From: Variovorax sp. YR216
GTDB lineage: Bacteria; Pseudomonadota; Gammaproteobacteria; Burkholderiales; Burkholderiaceae_C
Reading direction: 5' to 3'
Assembly: GCF_900107745.1 (NCBI RefSeq)
Contig: NZ_FNRO01000017.1
Coordinates: 62,001-126,000, forward strand
DNA: 64,000 nt
This document shows, piece by piece, positions 1 to 8,042 of this stretch. How positions within the stretch are numbered: the first letter of the stretch is position 1; every line of letters begins with the position of its first letter. Both the position numbers and the translations under genes were made by a program. The notes under the pieces were generated by a model. The model was not told the origin of the DNA. It did no database searches and worked only from the letters and a program-made list of their open reading frames with translations.

Positions 1-812
1 CCTTCTTTCGCGCCTTCGATGAAGCACTCGTACACCTTCACGCGGCGCACCGCACCGGCCAGCAGGAAGATGACGATCAACCCGAACAGCGTGAGGTTGC
101 CGAGCAGCGACGAGAGCGATGCGAGCGCGGCCGACGAGAGCGTGGCGAGCACCGCCATGAACCCGCCCAGCAGCAGCGCGCCCGGCAGCAGATAGGCGAG
201 CACCACCGGGTCCCACAGCCTGAGCCGCTGCATGAAGGCGACGGAGAGCAGGCCTGCCAGCGTCGACGCGCTCGTCGCCAGCAGGATCGGCAGGAACACC
301 AGCGTCGGATCGGCTGCGCCCTGCTGCGCGCGGTACATGAAGATCGTGACCGGCAGCAGCGTGAGCGACGAGGCGTTGAGCACCAGGAACAGGATCTGCG
401 CGTTGCTCGCGGTGGTCGTGCTCGGGTTGAGCGTCTGCAGCTCGCGCATGGCCTTGAGGCCGATCGGCGTCGCCGCGTTGTCGAGGCCGAGCGCGTTGGC
501 CGCGAAGTTCAGCGTGATGAGACCGAGGGCTGGGTGGCCGGCCGGCACCTCCGGCATCAGCCGGCGGAAGAGCGGACCGAGCAGCCGCGCGAGCAGGTCC
601 ACGATGCCGGCCGCTTCGGCGATGCGCAGGAAGCCGAGCCACAGCGTGAGCGTGCCGAAGAGCAGCACCATCACCTCGACCGAGAGCCGGGCCATGGCGA
701 AGAGGCTTTCGACCAGCGCCGCGAAGACGGTGGCATCGCCGCCGACCAGCCAGCGGCCGAGCGCGGCCACCGCCGCCGTCAGGAAGAAACCAAGCCACAA
801 GCCGTTCAGCAC
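1..812 (-). CDS. SpmA/SpmB-type nucleoside-recognition membrane protein, C-terminus cut by window edge
   Basis: Reading leftward from a GTG at 812, the frame stays open to base 1, giving at least 270 residues without a stop. The protein is strongly hydrophobic with several membrane segments. It contains the motifs LNFAANALGLDNAATPIGLK and STTTASNAQILFLVLNASS, typical of the spore-maturation SpmA/SpmB 'Gate' (nucleoside recognition) family. In non-sporulating proteobacteria this family is usually one fused SpmA-SpmB protein of about 400 residues, so roughly 130 residues probably lie beyond the window. Its substrate is not established. The GTG start is the best available, because an ATG ten bases upstream is out of frame and hits a stop at once; no clear ribosome binding site is seen. 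It is divergent from the phoD-like gene, with 38 bp between starts. Confidence 0.8.
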   Translation of the reverse strand, partial: MLNGLWLGFFLTAAVAALGRWLVGGDATVFAALVESLFAMARLSVEVMVLLFGTLTLWLGFLRIAEAAGIVDLLARLLGPLFRRLMPEVPAGHPALGLITLNFAANALGLDNAATPIGLKAMRELQTLNPSTTTASNAQILFLVLNASSLTLLPVTIFMYRAQQGAADPTLVFLPILLATSASTLAGLLSVAFMQRLRLWDPVVLAYLLPGALLLGGFMAVLATLSSAALASLSSLLGNLTLFGLIVIFLLAGAVRRVKVYECFIEGAKE

Positions 813-850
813 GCGCCGATCATAGGGGCGCGGGGCCGACAATCGCGGCC

Positions 851-2392
851 ATGAACATCACTCGCAGGGAGCTCCATCGCGCCGCGATCTGGCTGGCGCT
901 CGGAAGCATGGCGGCGCCGCTGCGCGCCAGGTCGCAGGGCGCGCCGCAGTGGCAGGCCAATCCGTTCGCGCTCGGCGTGGCGAGCGGGCAGCCGCGGCCC
1001 GACAGCCTCGTGCTGTGGACGCGGCTCGTGCCTTTGGACGCCGATGACGCGCTCGGCAGCGGCGCGCTCACCGTGCAGCACGAGATCTTTGCCGACGCGG
1101 CGCTGCGCCGCCCCGTCGCCCGCGGCGAAACCGTGACCGACGCATCGCGTGCGCACAGCGTCCACGTGATCGCGCAGGGCCTGGAGCCGCAGCGCGACTA
1201 CTGGTACCGCTTCACCTGCGGCAATGCGACGAGCCCGGTCGGCCACACGCGCACCGCGCCGGCCGCGAATGCCGACGTCCGGCGCATGCGGTTCGCGCTG
1301 GCCTCGTGCCAGCACTTCGAGCAGGGCTACTTCGCCGCGCACCGCGAGATCGCCGCGCGCGACCTGGATGTCGTGCTGTTCGTCGGCGACTACATCTACG
1401 AGGGCAGCAATCCGGACAACGCCATCCGCCAGCACGGCACGCGCACGCCTCACACGCTCGACGCATACCGCGCCCGCCATGCGCTCTACAAGGGCGATGC
1501 CGACCTGCAGGCGGCGCATGCCGCGCATCCGTGGATCCTGACCTGGGACGACCACGAGGTCGTCAACGACTACGCGGACGATCGCGATCCCGCGTACACC
1601 GACCCCGCGCGCTTCCTGCAACGCCGCGCGGCGGCCTACCAGGCCTACTTCGAGCACATGCCGCTCGCGCTGCCGCCGCAAGGCTCGGCGATGCGCATCA
1701 ACGACCGCTTCGCCTGGGGCCGGTTGGCCGAGCTGTGGACGCTCGACTGCCGGCAGTTCCGCAGCCATCACGCCTGTCCCGACCCGGAGCGCGACCACGG
1801 CCGCACGCTGGTGGACTGCGCGGAGCTTGGCGATCCGAAGCGCACGATGCTCGGCGCGGATCAGGAGCGCTGGATCGCCCGGGGACTTGCTGATTCGACA
1901 CGGCAATGGAAGCTCGTCGGCCAATCCACGCAGATGAGCGCGACCGGTTTCGACACGCCCGAGGGCCGCAAGGTCTGGACCGACGGCTGGGACGGCTACC
2001 CCGAAGCGCGTCGCCGCCTTCTGCAAGGCGCGGAAAGCGCCGGGGTGCGGGATCTCGTGGTGCTCGGCGGCGACGTGCACCGCCATGTCGCGGCGGACCT
2101 GCGGGTGCGGCCGAACGATCGGAGCTCACCGATCGTCGCCAGCGAGTTCGTCGGCGGCTCGGTCACCTCGCGCGGCGCGAGCCGGGCGTCGATGGACCGC
2201 ATGCGTCACGACAACTCCGACGTGAAGCATGCGCGCGGCGACGAGCGCGGGTATGCGCTCGTCGAGCTCACGCCCGGGCGCATGCAGTGCGAATTCCGCG
2301 CGACGCAGCACCCGGTGCAGGAGCGCGCCACTTTCACGACGCAGGCGGGCTACGTCGTGGAAGCGGGCCGGCCCGGCGTGCAGGCCGCCTGA
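851..2392 (+). CDS. phoD: Alkaline phosphatase D (PhoD) family protein
   Basis: The 513-residue product fits the PhoD family of secreted metal-dependent phosphodiesterases/phosphomonoesterases. The N-terminus (TRRELHRAAIWLALG) looks like a twin-arginine signal, as PhoD proteins usually carry, although the hydrophobic stretch is short. Next come the N-terminal PhoD beta domain (NPFALGVASGQPRPDSLVLW) and the metallophosphatase domain. The latter has the metal-site motifs FVGDYIYEG, TWDDHEVVNDYADD and LGGDVHRH. The likely role is release of phosphate from organic esters in the periplasm or outside the cell. It converges on hmp with 9 bp between the stops. Confidence 0.9.
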   Translation: MNITRRELHRAAIWLALGSMAAPLRARSQGAPQWQANPFALGVASGQPRPDSLVLWTRLVPLDADDALGSGALTVQHEIFADAALRRPVARGETVTDASRAHSVHVIAQGLEPQRDYWYRFTCGNATSPVGHTRTAPAANADVRRMRFALASCQHFEQGYFAAHREIAARDLDVVLFVGDYIYEGSNPDNAIRQHGTRTPHTLDAYRARHALYKGDADLQAAHAAHPWILTWDDHEVVNDYADDRDPAYTDPARFLQRRAAAYQAYFEHMPLALPPQGSAMRINDRFAWGRLAELWTLDCRQFRSHHACPDPERDHGRTLVDCAELGDPKRTMLGADQERWIARGLADSTRQWKLVGQSTQMSATGFDTPEGRKVWTDGWDGYPEARRRLLQGAESAGVRDLVVLGGDVHRHVAADLRVRPNDRSSPIVASEFVGGSVTSRGASRASMDRMRHDNSDVKHARGDERGYALVELTPGRMQCEFRATQHPVQERATFTTQAGYVVEAGRPGVQAA

Positions 2393-2401
2393 CCGCGGGG
2401 C

Positions 2402-3589
2402 TTATTCCAGCGCCGAAGCCGGCCCGAAGAACTCGTAGCGCGCCTGCTGGTCCGGCACGCCGATCGCGCTGAGCGCGCGCTTCACCTGCTGCATGAAAGG
2501 CTTGGGTCCGAGGAAGTAGGCCTCGACGGAGCGCTTGTCGCCCGGCAGCCATTGCGCGAGCTTCTCCGCGTCGATGCGGCCGACGGCGTGCGGTGCATCG
2601 GCCTTGTCGGTCGGGGCTTCCTCGTAGCAGTAGAAGCGCTGCAACTGCGGATGCTTGTGCGCCAGCGCATCGATGGTGCGGCGGAAGGCATGCACGCCGC
2701 GCGTGCGCGCGCAGTGGATGAAGTGCACCGGGCGCGAGGTCTTCAGCGCCGCCTCGAGCATCGCGAGCGTCGGGGTGATGCCCACGCCGCCGCTGATCAG
2801 CACCAGCGGACGGTCGCTCTGCGTGAGCGTGAACGCGCCGGCCGGCGGGAACAGTTCGACCGTCGCGCCTTCCTGCACGTGGTCGTGCAGATGGCTCGAC
2901 GCGACGCCGCCGTTCTCGCGCTTCACGCTGATGCGGTAGGTCTTGCCGTTCGGCGCAGCCGACAGCGAGTAGTTGCGGCGCACTTCCTGGCCGTTCACCA
3001 CGAGGCGCAGCCCGATGTACTGGCCGGGCTGGAAGTCCACCACCGGCTGGCCGTCCACCGGCGCCAGATAGAACGAGGTGATCTCGTCGCTTTCGACTTC
3101 GCGGCGGACGACCTTGAAGTCGCGCGCGCCGCGCCAGCCGCCCGGCGCCTTTTCGTTGGCGTCATAGGCGGCCTTCTCGGCGCCGATAAGGATGTCGGCC
3201 AACTGCTGATAGGCCGCGGCCCAGGCGGCGATGACTTCGTCGGTCGCGATCTCCGCGCCGAGCACTTCGCGGATCGCGCGCAGCAGGCAGGTGCCGACGA
3301 TCGGGTAGTGCTCCGGCTGCACCTGCAGCGCGACGTGCTTGTTGACGATCTGTCCCGCGAGGTCGCCGAGCGCTTCGAGCCGGTCGATGTTGCGTGCGTA
3401 CATGAGCACGCCGTTGGCCAGCGCGCGCGGCTGCTCGCCGCTCGTCTGGTGCGCCTGGTTGAAGAGCGGGCGCACCTCCGGGTATTCGCCCAGCATGATC
3501 TTGTAGAAATGGGTCGTGAGGGCTTCGCCGCCGGTCTCGAGCAGGGGCACGGTGGCGGTGATGATGGCTTTCTGTTGCGTCGTGAGCAT
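2402..3589 (-). CDS. hmp: Flavohemoprotein, nitric oxide dioxygenase
   Basis: The 395-residue protein has the Hmp order: an N-terminal globin domain (about 1-140), then an FAD domain (NYSLSAAPNGKTYRISVKRE) and an NAD domain (LISGGVGITPTLAMLE). The proximal histidine is in VNKHVALQVQPEHYPIVG. Hmp oxidises NO to nitrate with O2 and NAD(P)H in the cytoplasm. I placed the start at 3589 because an AAGGA sequence lies about 10 bases upstream and the globin domain begins there; the same frame stays open for another 950 bases, but that extension is antisense to norR. Regulation is visible: a sigma-54 promoter about 45 bp upstream and three NorR-like sites shared with the divergent norR gene. Confidence 0.95.
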   Translation of the reverse strand: MLTTQQKAIITATVPLLETGGEALTTHFYKIMLGEYPEVRPLFNQAHQTSGEQPRALANGVLMYARNIDRLEALGDLAGQIVNKHVALQVQPEHYPIVGTCLLRAIREVLGAEIATDEVIAAWAAAYQQLADILIGAEKAAYDANEKAPGGWRGARDFKVVRREVESDEITSFYLAPVDGQPVVDFQPGQYIGLRLVVNGQEVRRNYSLSAAPNGKTYRISVKRENGGVASSHLHDHVQEGATVELFPPAGAFTLTQSDRPLVLISGGVGITPTLAMLEAALKTSRPVHFIHCARTRGVHAFRRTIDALAHKHPQLQRFYCYEEAPTDKADAPHAVGRIDAEKLAQWLPGDKRSVEAYFLGPKPFMQQVKRALSAIGVPDQQARYEFFGPASALE

Positions 3590-3632
3590 GGGAAGCAGAT
3601 CCTTGGAGTGAGATGCGGATGCTCGTCTAATC

Positions 3633-3647
3633 GCAAGTGGCGTTCCA
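3633..3647 (-). promoter_or_regulatory. Sigma-54 (-24/-12) promoter for hmp
   Basis: On the minus strand the sequence TGGAACGCCACTTGC has GG and GC separated by exactly 10 bases, the invariant spacing of sigma-54 promoters (consensus TGGCAC-N5-TTGCW). The predicted start site is near 3621, about 32 bases ahead of the hmp ATG. The three NorR-like sites lie 43-112 bp upstream on the transcript, where a sigma-54 enhancer-binding protein would bind. Confidence 0.8.
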
Positions 3648-3689
3648 GGTGGACGCGCCTTGCGAATCAATGACTTGCGCTGGGATGAT

Positions 3690-3700
3690 GTCTTTTTGAT
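3690..3700 (+). promoter_or_regulatory. NorR-like enhancer site 1 (near match)
   Basis: GTCTTTTTGAT resembles the NorR core GT-N7-AC with the last base changed (AT instead of AC). It is the copy closest to the hmp sigma-54 promoter. Confidence 0.5.
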
Positions 3701-3714
3701 ATCGCTAAAATGCT

Positions 3715-3725
3715 GTCCTTTTGAC
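3715..3725 (+). promoter_or_regulatory. NorR-like enhancer site 2
   Basis: GTCCTTTTGAC matches the NorR core GT-N7-AC exactly and differs from site 1 at two positions. It lies 25 bp downstream of site 1 and 20 bp ahead of site 3. Confidence 0.65.
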
Positions 3726-3734
3726 GTCATGCGT

Positions 3735-3745
3735 GTCTTAATGAC
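3735..3745 (+). promoter_or_regulatory. NorR-like enhancer site 3, abutting the norR start codon
   Basis: GTCTTAATGAC matches GT-N7-AC and sits in the imperfect palindrome TGTCTTAATGACA that runs into the norR ATG at 3746. Binding here could also limit norR expression. Confidence 0.65.
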
Positions 3746-5317
3746 ATGAATTCCCAGCCCCTCCTTCAGGCCATCATCCCGCTGGTCGCCGACATCGCGC
3801 GCGAGCTTCCGGGCGCCGAGCGCTATCGCCGGCTGCTGGAGGCGGTGCGCATCCTGATGCCCTGCGATGCCGCCGCGCTGCTGCGCCTCGACGAGGGCTG
3901 GCTGGTGCCGCTCGCGGTCGACGGATTGAGCGCCGACACGCTCGGCCGCCGCTTCCGCGTGGACGAGCACCCGCGTTTTGCCTCGCTGCTCGAGGCGCAG
4001 GGGCCGTTGCGCTTTCCGGCCGACAGTCCGCTGGCCGATCCCTACGACGGCCTGGTGGAAGGTCATGAAGGCCATCTGCCGGTGCACGACTGCATGGGCT
4101 GCGTGATCCGCCTCGACGAAAAGCCCTGGGGGCTGCTGACGCTGGATGCGCTCACGCCGGAGCGCTTCTCGCGCCTGGACCTGGACTCGCTGCAGTCCTT
4201 CGCCAGTCTCGCGGCGGCGACGGTGAGCGTCGCGGGACACATCGAGCGGCTCGAATCCCGCGTCGTGCAGGAAAGCCTGCGCGCGGAGGGCTATCGCCTC
4301 GCGGCCGCGCCGCGTTCGCGGACGCTGATCGGCCGCAGCCCGCCGATGCGGCAGCTGCAGAAGGAAATCGAGCTGGTTGCCGGCAGCGACCTCACGGTCC
4401 TGATCCAGGGCGAAACCGGCGTCGGCAAGGAGCTGGTCGCCGAAGCGCTGCACGCGGCGTCGACGCGGGCCGGGCGGCCCATGGTGAGCCTCAATTGCGC
4501 GGCGCTTCCCGACACCCTGGTCGAGAGCGAACTCTTTGGCCACGTGCGTGGCGCGTTCACGGGCGCGGTGGGCGAGCGGCCTGGCAAGTTCGAGCTGGCG
4601 GATGGCGGCACGCTGTTCCTCGACGAGGTGGGCGAACTCGCGTCGGCGGTGCAGGCGAAGCTGCTACGCGTATTGCAGAGCGGGCAATTGCAGCGGCTGG
4701 GCTCGGATCGCGAACATCGCGTGGACGTCCGGCTGATCGCGGCGACGAACCGGAACCTCGCCGAAGAGGTGCGTGCAGGGCGGCTGCGCGCGGACTTCTA
4801 TCACCGTTTGAGCGCCTATCCGCTCCAGGTGCCGCCGCTGCGCGAGCGGGCGCGGGACGTGTTGTTGCTGGCCGGCTTCTTCCTCGAGGAGAACCGGTCG
4901 CGCCTGGGACTCGGCGGCTTGCGGCTCGAAACCAGTGCGCAGGCCGCCTTGCTGGGCTACGACTGGCCAGGCAATGTGCGCGAGCTGGAACACCTGCTGG
5001 GCCGCAGCGTGCTGAAGGCGCTTGGCCGTCAGCCGCGTCGTCCACGCATCCTGAGTCTGGTGGCGGAGGATCTCGACCTGCCGCACGTCCAGGGCCGCGT
5101 CGAAGCCGTCGAGACCGGCGAGGACCGGCCCGCCGAGCCACCAGCGAATGGCCCCATGAGCGAGGCGGTAGACGCATTCAAGCGCAACCTCATCGCGGCA
5201 GCGCTGGTGCGCCACGACCACAACCTCGCGGCCGCGGCGCGCTCGCTGGGCCTGGACCGCGGCAATCTCGCGCGCCTCGCCAGGCGGCTGGGCGTGCCGA
5301 CGGACAAGGGCCGCTGA
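3746..5317 (+). CDS. norR: NorR-type nitric oxide-sensing sigma-54 activator
   Basis: The 523-residue protein has the NorR layout. An N-terminal GAF domain (about 20-180) holds the non-haem iron NO sensor in the family. The central AAA+ domain has Walker A (GETGVGKE), the sigma-54 contact loop GAFTGA and Walker B (GTLFLDEVGEL). A Fis-type helix-turn-helix lies at the C-terminus (NLAAAARSLGLDRGNLARLA). It should activate the divergent hmp promoter in response to NO. The 156-bp gap to hmp holds a sigma-54 promoter and three GT-N7-AC-like sites, the arrangement known from norR-norVW in Escherichia coli. Confidence 0.93.
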   Translation: MNSQPLLQAIIPLVADIARELPGAERYRRLLEAVRILMPCDAAALLRLDEGWLVPLAVDGLSADTLGRRFRVDEHPRFASLLEAQGPLRFPADSPLADPYDGLVEGHEGHLPVHDCMGCVIRLDEKPWGLLTLDALTPERFSRLDLDSLQSFASLAAATVSVAGHIERLESRVVQESLRAEGYRLAAAPRSRTLIGRSPPMRQLQKEIELVAGSDLTVLIQGETGVGKELVAEALHAASTRAGRPMVSLNCAALPDTLVESELFGHVRGAFTGAVGERPGKFELADGGTLFLDEVGELASAVQAKLLRVLQSGQLQRLGSDREHRVDVRLIAATNRNLAEEVRAGRLRADFYHRLSAYPLQVPPLRERARDVLLLAGFFLEENRSRLGLGGLRLETSAQAALLGYDWPGNVRELEHLLGRSVLKALGRQPRRPRILSLVAEDLDLPHVQGRVEAVETGEDRPAEPPANGPMSEAVDAFKRNLIAAALVRHDHNLAAAARSLGLDRGNLARLARRLGVPTDKGR

Positions 5318-5324
5318 AGAAAGC

Positions 5325-6149
5325 TCAGCCCTTGGCGCGCGGGGGCGGCACCTCGATGACGAGGTCCGGGCGGAAGTTCTCCTGCTCGCCCTTGGCCATG
5401 TAGCCGAGCGGATTCGCCACCACGCGGCAGCCGTCCTTCACATAGTCGAACTGGCAGTGCAGATGCCCATGCAGCCAGAGGTCCGCGCGGGGAAGCAACT
5501 CATCGAGGTTGTTGCAGAAGCCCGCGGTGCCCGGCGTCAGGCCGTAGCGCGGATCGGCACTCGCGAGCGTCGGCGCGAAATGGGTGATCGCGATGGTCGT
5601 GCCGTCGAAGTCCTGTGCGACCGCGTCGCGCAGCCAAGCCTGGCAGGCCAGCGACTGCGCTCTCAACGGTTCGGCGAGAAAGACTTCGCCATGGCGCACC
5701 GTGGCCGCTTTCTCCAGGTAGAAGTTGGCGGCGCGCATCGCCTTGCCGCGCTTCTTGAGTGCTTCGGTCATCGGGTCTGCAGGCTCGACGAGTGCATCGA
5801 AATCGGCCCAGAGCGTGGTGCCGATGAAGCGCACGCCGTCGATCACGCGGGCCTCGCGTTCGAGCCAGCCGATGTCCAGCGCTTCGCAGAGTTCTCGCAG
5901 CCGGCTGTGGACTTCGTCGAAGTCCGCAGCGTCGTATTCGTGATTGCCCGGCACGTACAGCACCGGCACCGGCCATCCATGACGCGGCGAGAACCGTTTC
6001 AGGCCGAAATCCGATTCCAGCAGCCTCGAACCCGGCTGGTAGGACCCGATGTCGCCCGCAAGCACCAGCAGGTCGGCACCCGGCGCGGGAGCGATCTCCA
6101 GCTTCGGATGGACTTCGATATGGAGGTCTGAGAGGAGCTGGAGCTTCAT
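5325..6149 (-). CDS. Calcineurin-like metallophosphoesterase
   Basis: The 274-residue protein carries the full set of metallophosphoesterase motifs: SDLHIE near the N-terminus, LAGDIG, PGNHEYD, ITHFAP and LHGHLH. These supply the ligands of a two-metal centre. No signal peptide is seen, so it should be cytoplasmic. The substrate cannot be told from sequence; the family covers nucleotide, protein and nucleic-acid phosphoesters. It converges on norR with 7 bp between stops and has no obvious operon partner. Confidence 0.85.
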   Translation of the reverse strand: MKLQLLSDLHIEVHPKLEIAPAPGADLLVLAGDIGSYQPGSRLLESDFGLKRFSPRHGWPVPVLYVPGNHEYDAADFDEVHSRLRELCEALDIGWLEREARVIDGVRFIGTTLWADFDALVEPADPMTEALKKRGKAMRAANFYLEKAATVRHGEVFLAEPLRAQSLACQAWLRDAVAQDFDGTTIAITHFAPTLASADPRYGLTPGTAGFCNNLDELLPRADLWLHGHLHCQFDYVKDGCRVVANPLGYMAKGEQENFRPDLVIEVPPPRAKG

Positions 6150-6207
6150 GAATGCAGTCTAGGCGAGGCTGTTATGCAAGAGGCGCATAGTTTGGTGTTT
6201 GAATATG

Positions 6208-6236
6208 TAGGGAAAACCCTTAATCTACGAGTCATC
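6208..6236 (+). promoter_or_regulatory. Promoter module shared with the gene at 7527 (copy 1)
   Basis: TAGGGAAAACCCTTAAT followed six bases later by GTCATC. A near-identical arrangement lies at 7464-7490. Both precede small conserved genes at the same distance (33 and 36 bases from GTCATC to the ATG). The TAGGG/CCCTA half is palindromic, so it may be an operator overlapping a -10 region. Confidence 0.45.
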
Positions 6237-6269
6237 ATCATTCTCAGAGCGCGTCTATCGCGCACGACC

Positions 6270-6440
6270 ATGTTTACCTTGCTTGCCCAAGTGGCACGTT
6301 TCTTCCGTTCTTCCGGCCCGGCGAATGCCAACCTGGCCACCACCCTGATGGAAGCCGCAGACGGCCGCGCCGGCCTCGATGCGCATCATGCGCAGGAACT
6401 GCGCGCGGCCGCCAGCGCCTGGCTGAGCGTCATCCGCTAA
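6270..6440 (+). CDS. Small conserved hypothetical protein (56 aa)
   Basis: An ATG at 6270 opens a 56-codon frame. The product starts MFTLLAQVARFFRSSGPANA and ends HHAQELRAAASAWLSVIR. It is amphipathic and mainly helical in character with no signal or membrane segment. I believe similar short proteins occur across the Comamonadaceae, but I cannot name a function. Support comes from GC-rich third positions and from the promoter module at 6208 that it shares with the gene at 7527. No good ribosome binding site precedes the ATG. The frame is also open upstream to 6174, but that part is AT-rich and overlaps the promoter module. Its end overlaps the convergent LysR gene by 4 bp. Confidence 0.6.
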   Translation: MFTLLAQVARFFRSSGPANANLATTLMEAADGRAGLDAHHAQELRAAASAWLSVIR

Positions 6441-7417
6441 CCGGGGTCTTCGGGCAGCGGCGCGGGCCTCGCAAAGGCCGCGGCCGCGGACCGCAACAAG
6501 GCCTGCCGCAGCCATGCATGCGCGTGCGCATGCTGCGCGCGACGGTGCCAGAGCGCATCCACATGCACGGGTGGTTGCTCGAAGGGGAGGTCGCGCAGGA
6601 CCAGCTGGTCCTGAATGCCGGTCACCCGCACGAAATGGCGCGGCATCACGGTGAGCAGGTCCGAATTGGCGACCACCCGGCCGGCCGTGAAGAACTGGTT
6701 GACCGTGACCACGATGCGCCGCTCGCGACCGAGTGCGCCCAGCGTCTGGTCGATGAAGCCGTAGGGCCTTCCCGAGAAGCTCACGAGCAGGTGCCGCGCC
6801 TCGCAATAGGCGTCAAGTGTCAGCGGTGCCGATGCAAGCGGATGATCCCGCCGCATCACGCAGACGTATTCGCCGACGTAGAGGCGCATGGTCTCGAAAG
6901 GCGTGCCGACTTCTGATTGGCCCTTGGCGGCCAGGCTGGCGATCACGGCGGGAAAGTAGCCGATCGCCATGTCCACTTCCTCGTTCTCGAGCATGCGCCG
7001 TGGATCGCGGGTCGTGAGTGGCAGGACCCGCAACGACACCGCCCGAGCCTCGCTTTCGACGATCCCGACCAGGCCCGGCATGAGCTCCGCCGCCGTGGCA
7101 TCGGCCATGGCGAGAAGGAAGGTGGTGTCGGCGACGCCCGCGTCGAACTCCCCGGGCGCCAGCGTGTGCTGCAACTGCCGCAGCGCATCACGAACGGCGG
7201 GCCAGAGCGCCAGCGCGCGCGGCGTGGGCTCGACCCCGGCACCCGAGCGGCGGACAAGTTCGTCGCCCAACACATCGCGCAGGCGCCTGAGCGCATTGCT
7301 CACCGCGGGCTGGGTGATGGAGAGATTCCGGGCCGCCCGCGTGAGGTTGCGCTCTGCCATCACCTCGTCGAAGACGCGGAGCAGGTTCAGGTCGAGCGTG
7401 CGAAAGTTGACATCCAT
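6437..7417 (-). CDS. LysR-family transcriptional regulator
   Basis: The 326-residue protein has an N-terminal winged helix-turn-helix (LTRAARNLSITQPAVSNALR) and a type-2 periplasmic-binding-like effector domain. The opening FRTLDLNLLRVFDEVMAERN is typical of the NodD/LinR-like branch. It is divergent from the membrane protein gene at 7527, with 109 bp between starts, so that gene is a candidate target. The effector is unknown. Confidence 0.9.
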   Translation of the reverse strand: MDVNFRTLDLNLLRVFDEVMAERNLTRAARNLSITQPAVSNALRRLRDVLGDELVRRSGAGVEPTPRALALWPAVRDALRQLQHTLAPGEFDAGVADTTFLLAMADATAAELMPGLVGIVESEARAVSLRVLPLTTRDPRRMLENEEVDMAIGYFPAVIASLAAKGQSEVGTPFETMRLYVGEYVCVMRRDHPLASAPLTLDAYCEARHLLVSFSGRPYGFIDQTLGALGRERRIVVTVNQFFTAGRVVANSDLLTVMPRHFVRVTGIQDQLVLRDLPFEQPPVHVDALWHRRAQHAHAHAWLRQALLRSAAAAFARPAPLPEDPG

Positions 7418-7463
7418 CAGCGCTGTGAATGATAAACATCAAGAAGATAAAGTGGAAAAACAC

Positions 7464-7490
7464 TAGGGTATCCCCTAATATGACGTCATC
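7464..7490 (+). promoter_or_regulatory. Promoter module shared with the gene at 6270 (copy 2)
   Basis: TAGGGTATCCCCTAAT followed five bases later by GTCATC; compare 6208-6236. TAGGGTATCCCCTA is an almost perfect palindrome. The module lies in the gap between the LysR gene and the gene at 7527 and points toward the latter. Confidence 0.45.
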
Positions 7491-7526
7491 GCATCCGGAC
7501 CTTCGTCCACTTTGGAGGACATAACC

Positions 7527-7949
7527 ATGACAAGCTTCGTACACGTAGATACCCCCGCCAACCATCCCGGCGTTGTTCGCGCCGAGGCCGTGATCGAGCA
7601 CGCGCGCTCCGCACGCCGTGGCTTCGACGGCGCCCGCGGCTTGGCCGCGCTGCTGCTCGCCGCTATCGTTTCGTCGGTGCTGGTTGCCGCCGACCGCCTG
7701 ATGTCCACCACGGAAGAAGGCGGCCTGCTGGTCGCGTGGGCCGTGCTGTGGGGCGTGGCCTTCGTTGCCATCGCGTTGTTCGCCGGTACCGCTCGTTCGC
7801 TGGCCGACCGCTTGGTCGTCGCGGCTCGCAAGAGCGCCCGCCGCCGCGCTGCCGCCCGCGCCGACGCGCAATTCCTGGCTTACGCCAAGTTCGACCCGCG
7901 AATCTTGCGCGACCTGCAGGTGATCGCGACGCGTCAAGAAGCGGCCTGA
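7527..7949 (+). CDS. Conserved hypothetical two-TM membrane protein
   Basis: The 140-residue protein has a soluble N-terminus (HVDTPANHPGVVRAEAVIEH), two predicted membrane helices (GLAALLLAAIVSSVLVAA and LLVAWAVLWGVAFVAIALFA) and an Arg/Ala-rich cytoplasmic tail with a coiled-coil look. I believe the family is widespread in the Comamonadaceae, but I know no function. The ATG at 7527 is preceded by GGAGG eight bases upstream, which decides it over an in-frame TTG at 7512. A strong terminator follows the gene. Confidence 0.8.
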   Translation: MTSFVHVDTPANHPGVVRAEAVIEHARSARRGFDGARGLAALLLAAIVSSVLVAADRLMSTTEEGGLLVAWAVLWGVAFVAIALFAGTARSLADRLVVAARKSARRRAAARADAQFLAYAKFDPRILRDLQVIATRQEAA

Positions 7950-7999
7950 GCCGAATCGGTCTGCCGATTTGCTGATTGCCCGCGTGACGCGGGCCCATG

Positions 8000-8025
8000 A
8001 AAAAGCCGCCCTCGGGCGGCTTTTT
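8000..8025. terminator. Bidirectional rho-independent terminator
   Basis: AAAAAGCCGCC, a three-base loop, then GGCGGCTTTTT: an eight-base GC-rich stem flanked by A and T runs, so it can work on both strands. It separates the convergent genes at 7527 and pckG. A smaller hairpin (CCCGCGTGACGCGGG) sits just before it. Confidence 0.9.
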
Positions 8026-8042
8026 GTTTGCCTTCGAGAACC

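Noticed and set aside
3590..4543. Upstream extension of the hmp reading frame to 713 residues
   Set aside because: The extra part is antisense to norR, has no family resemblance, and the globin domain begins at 3589 with a ribosome binding site.
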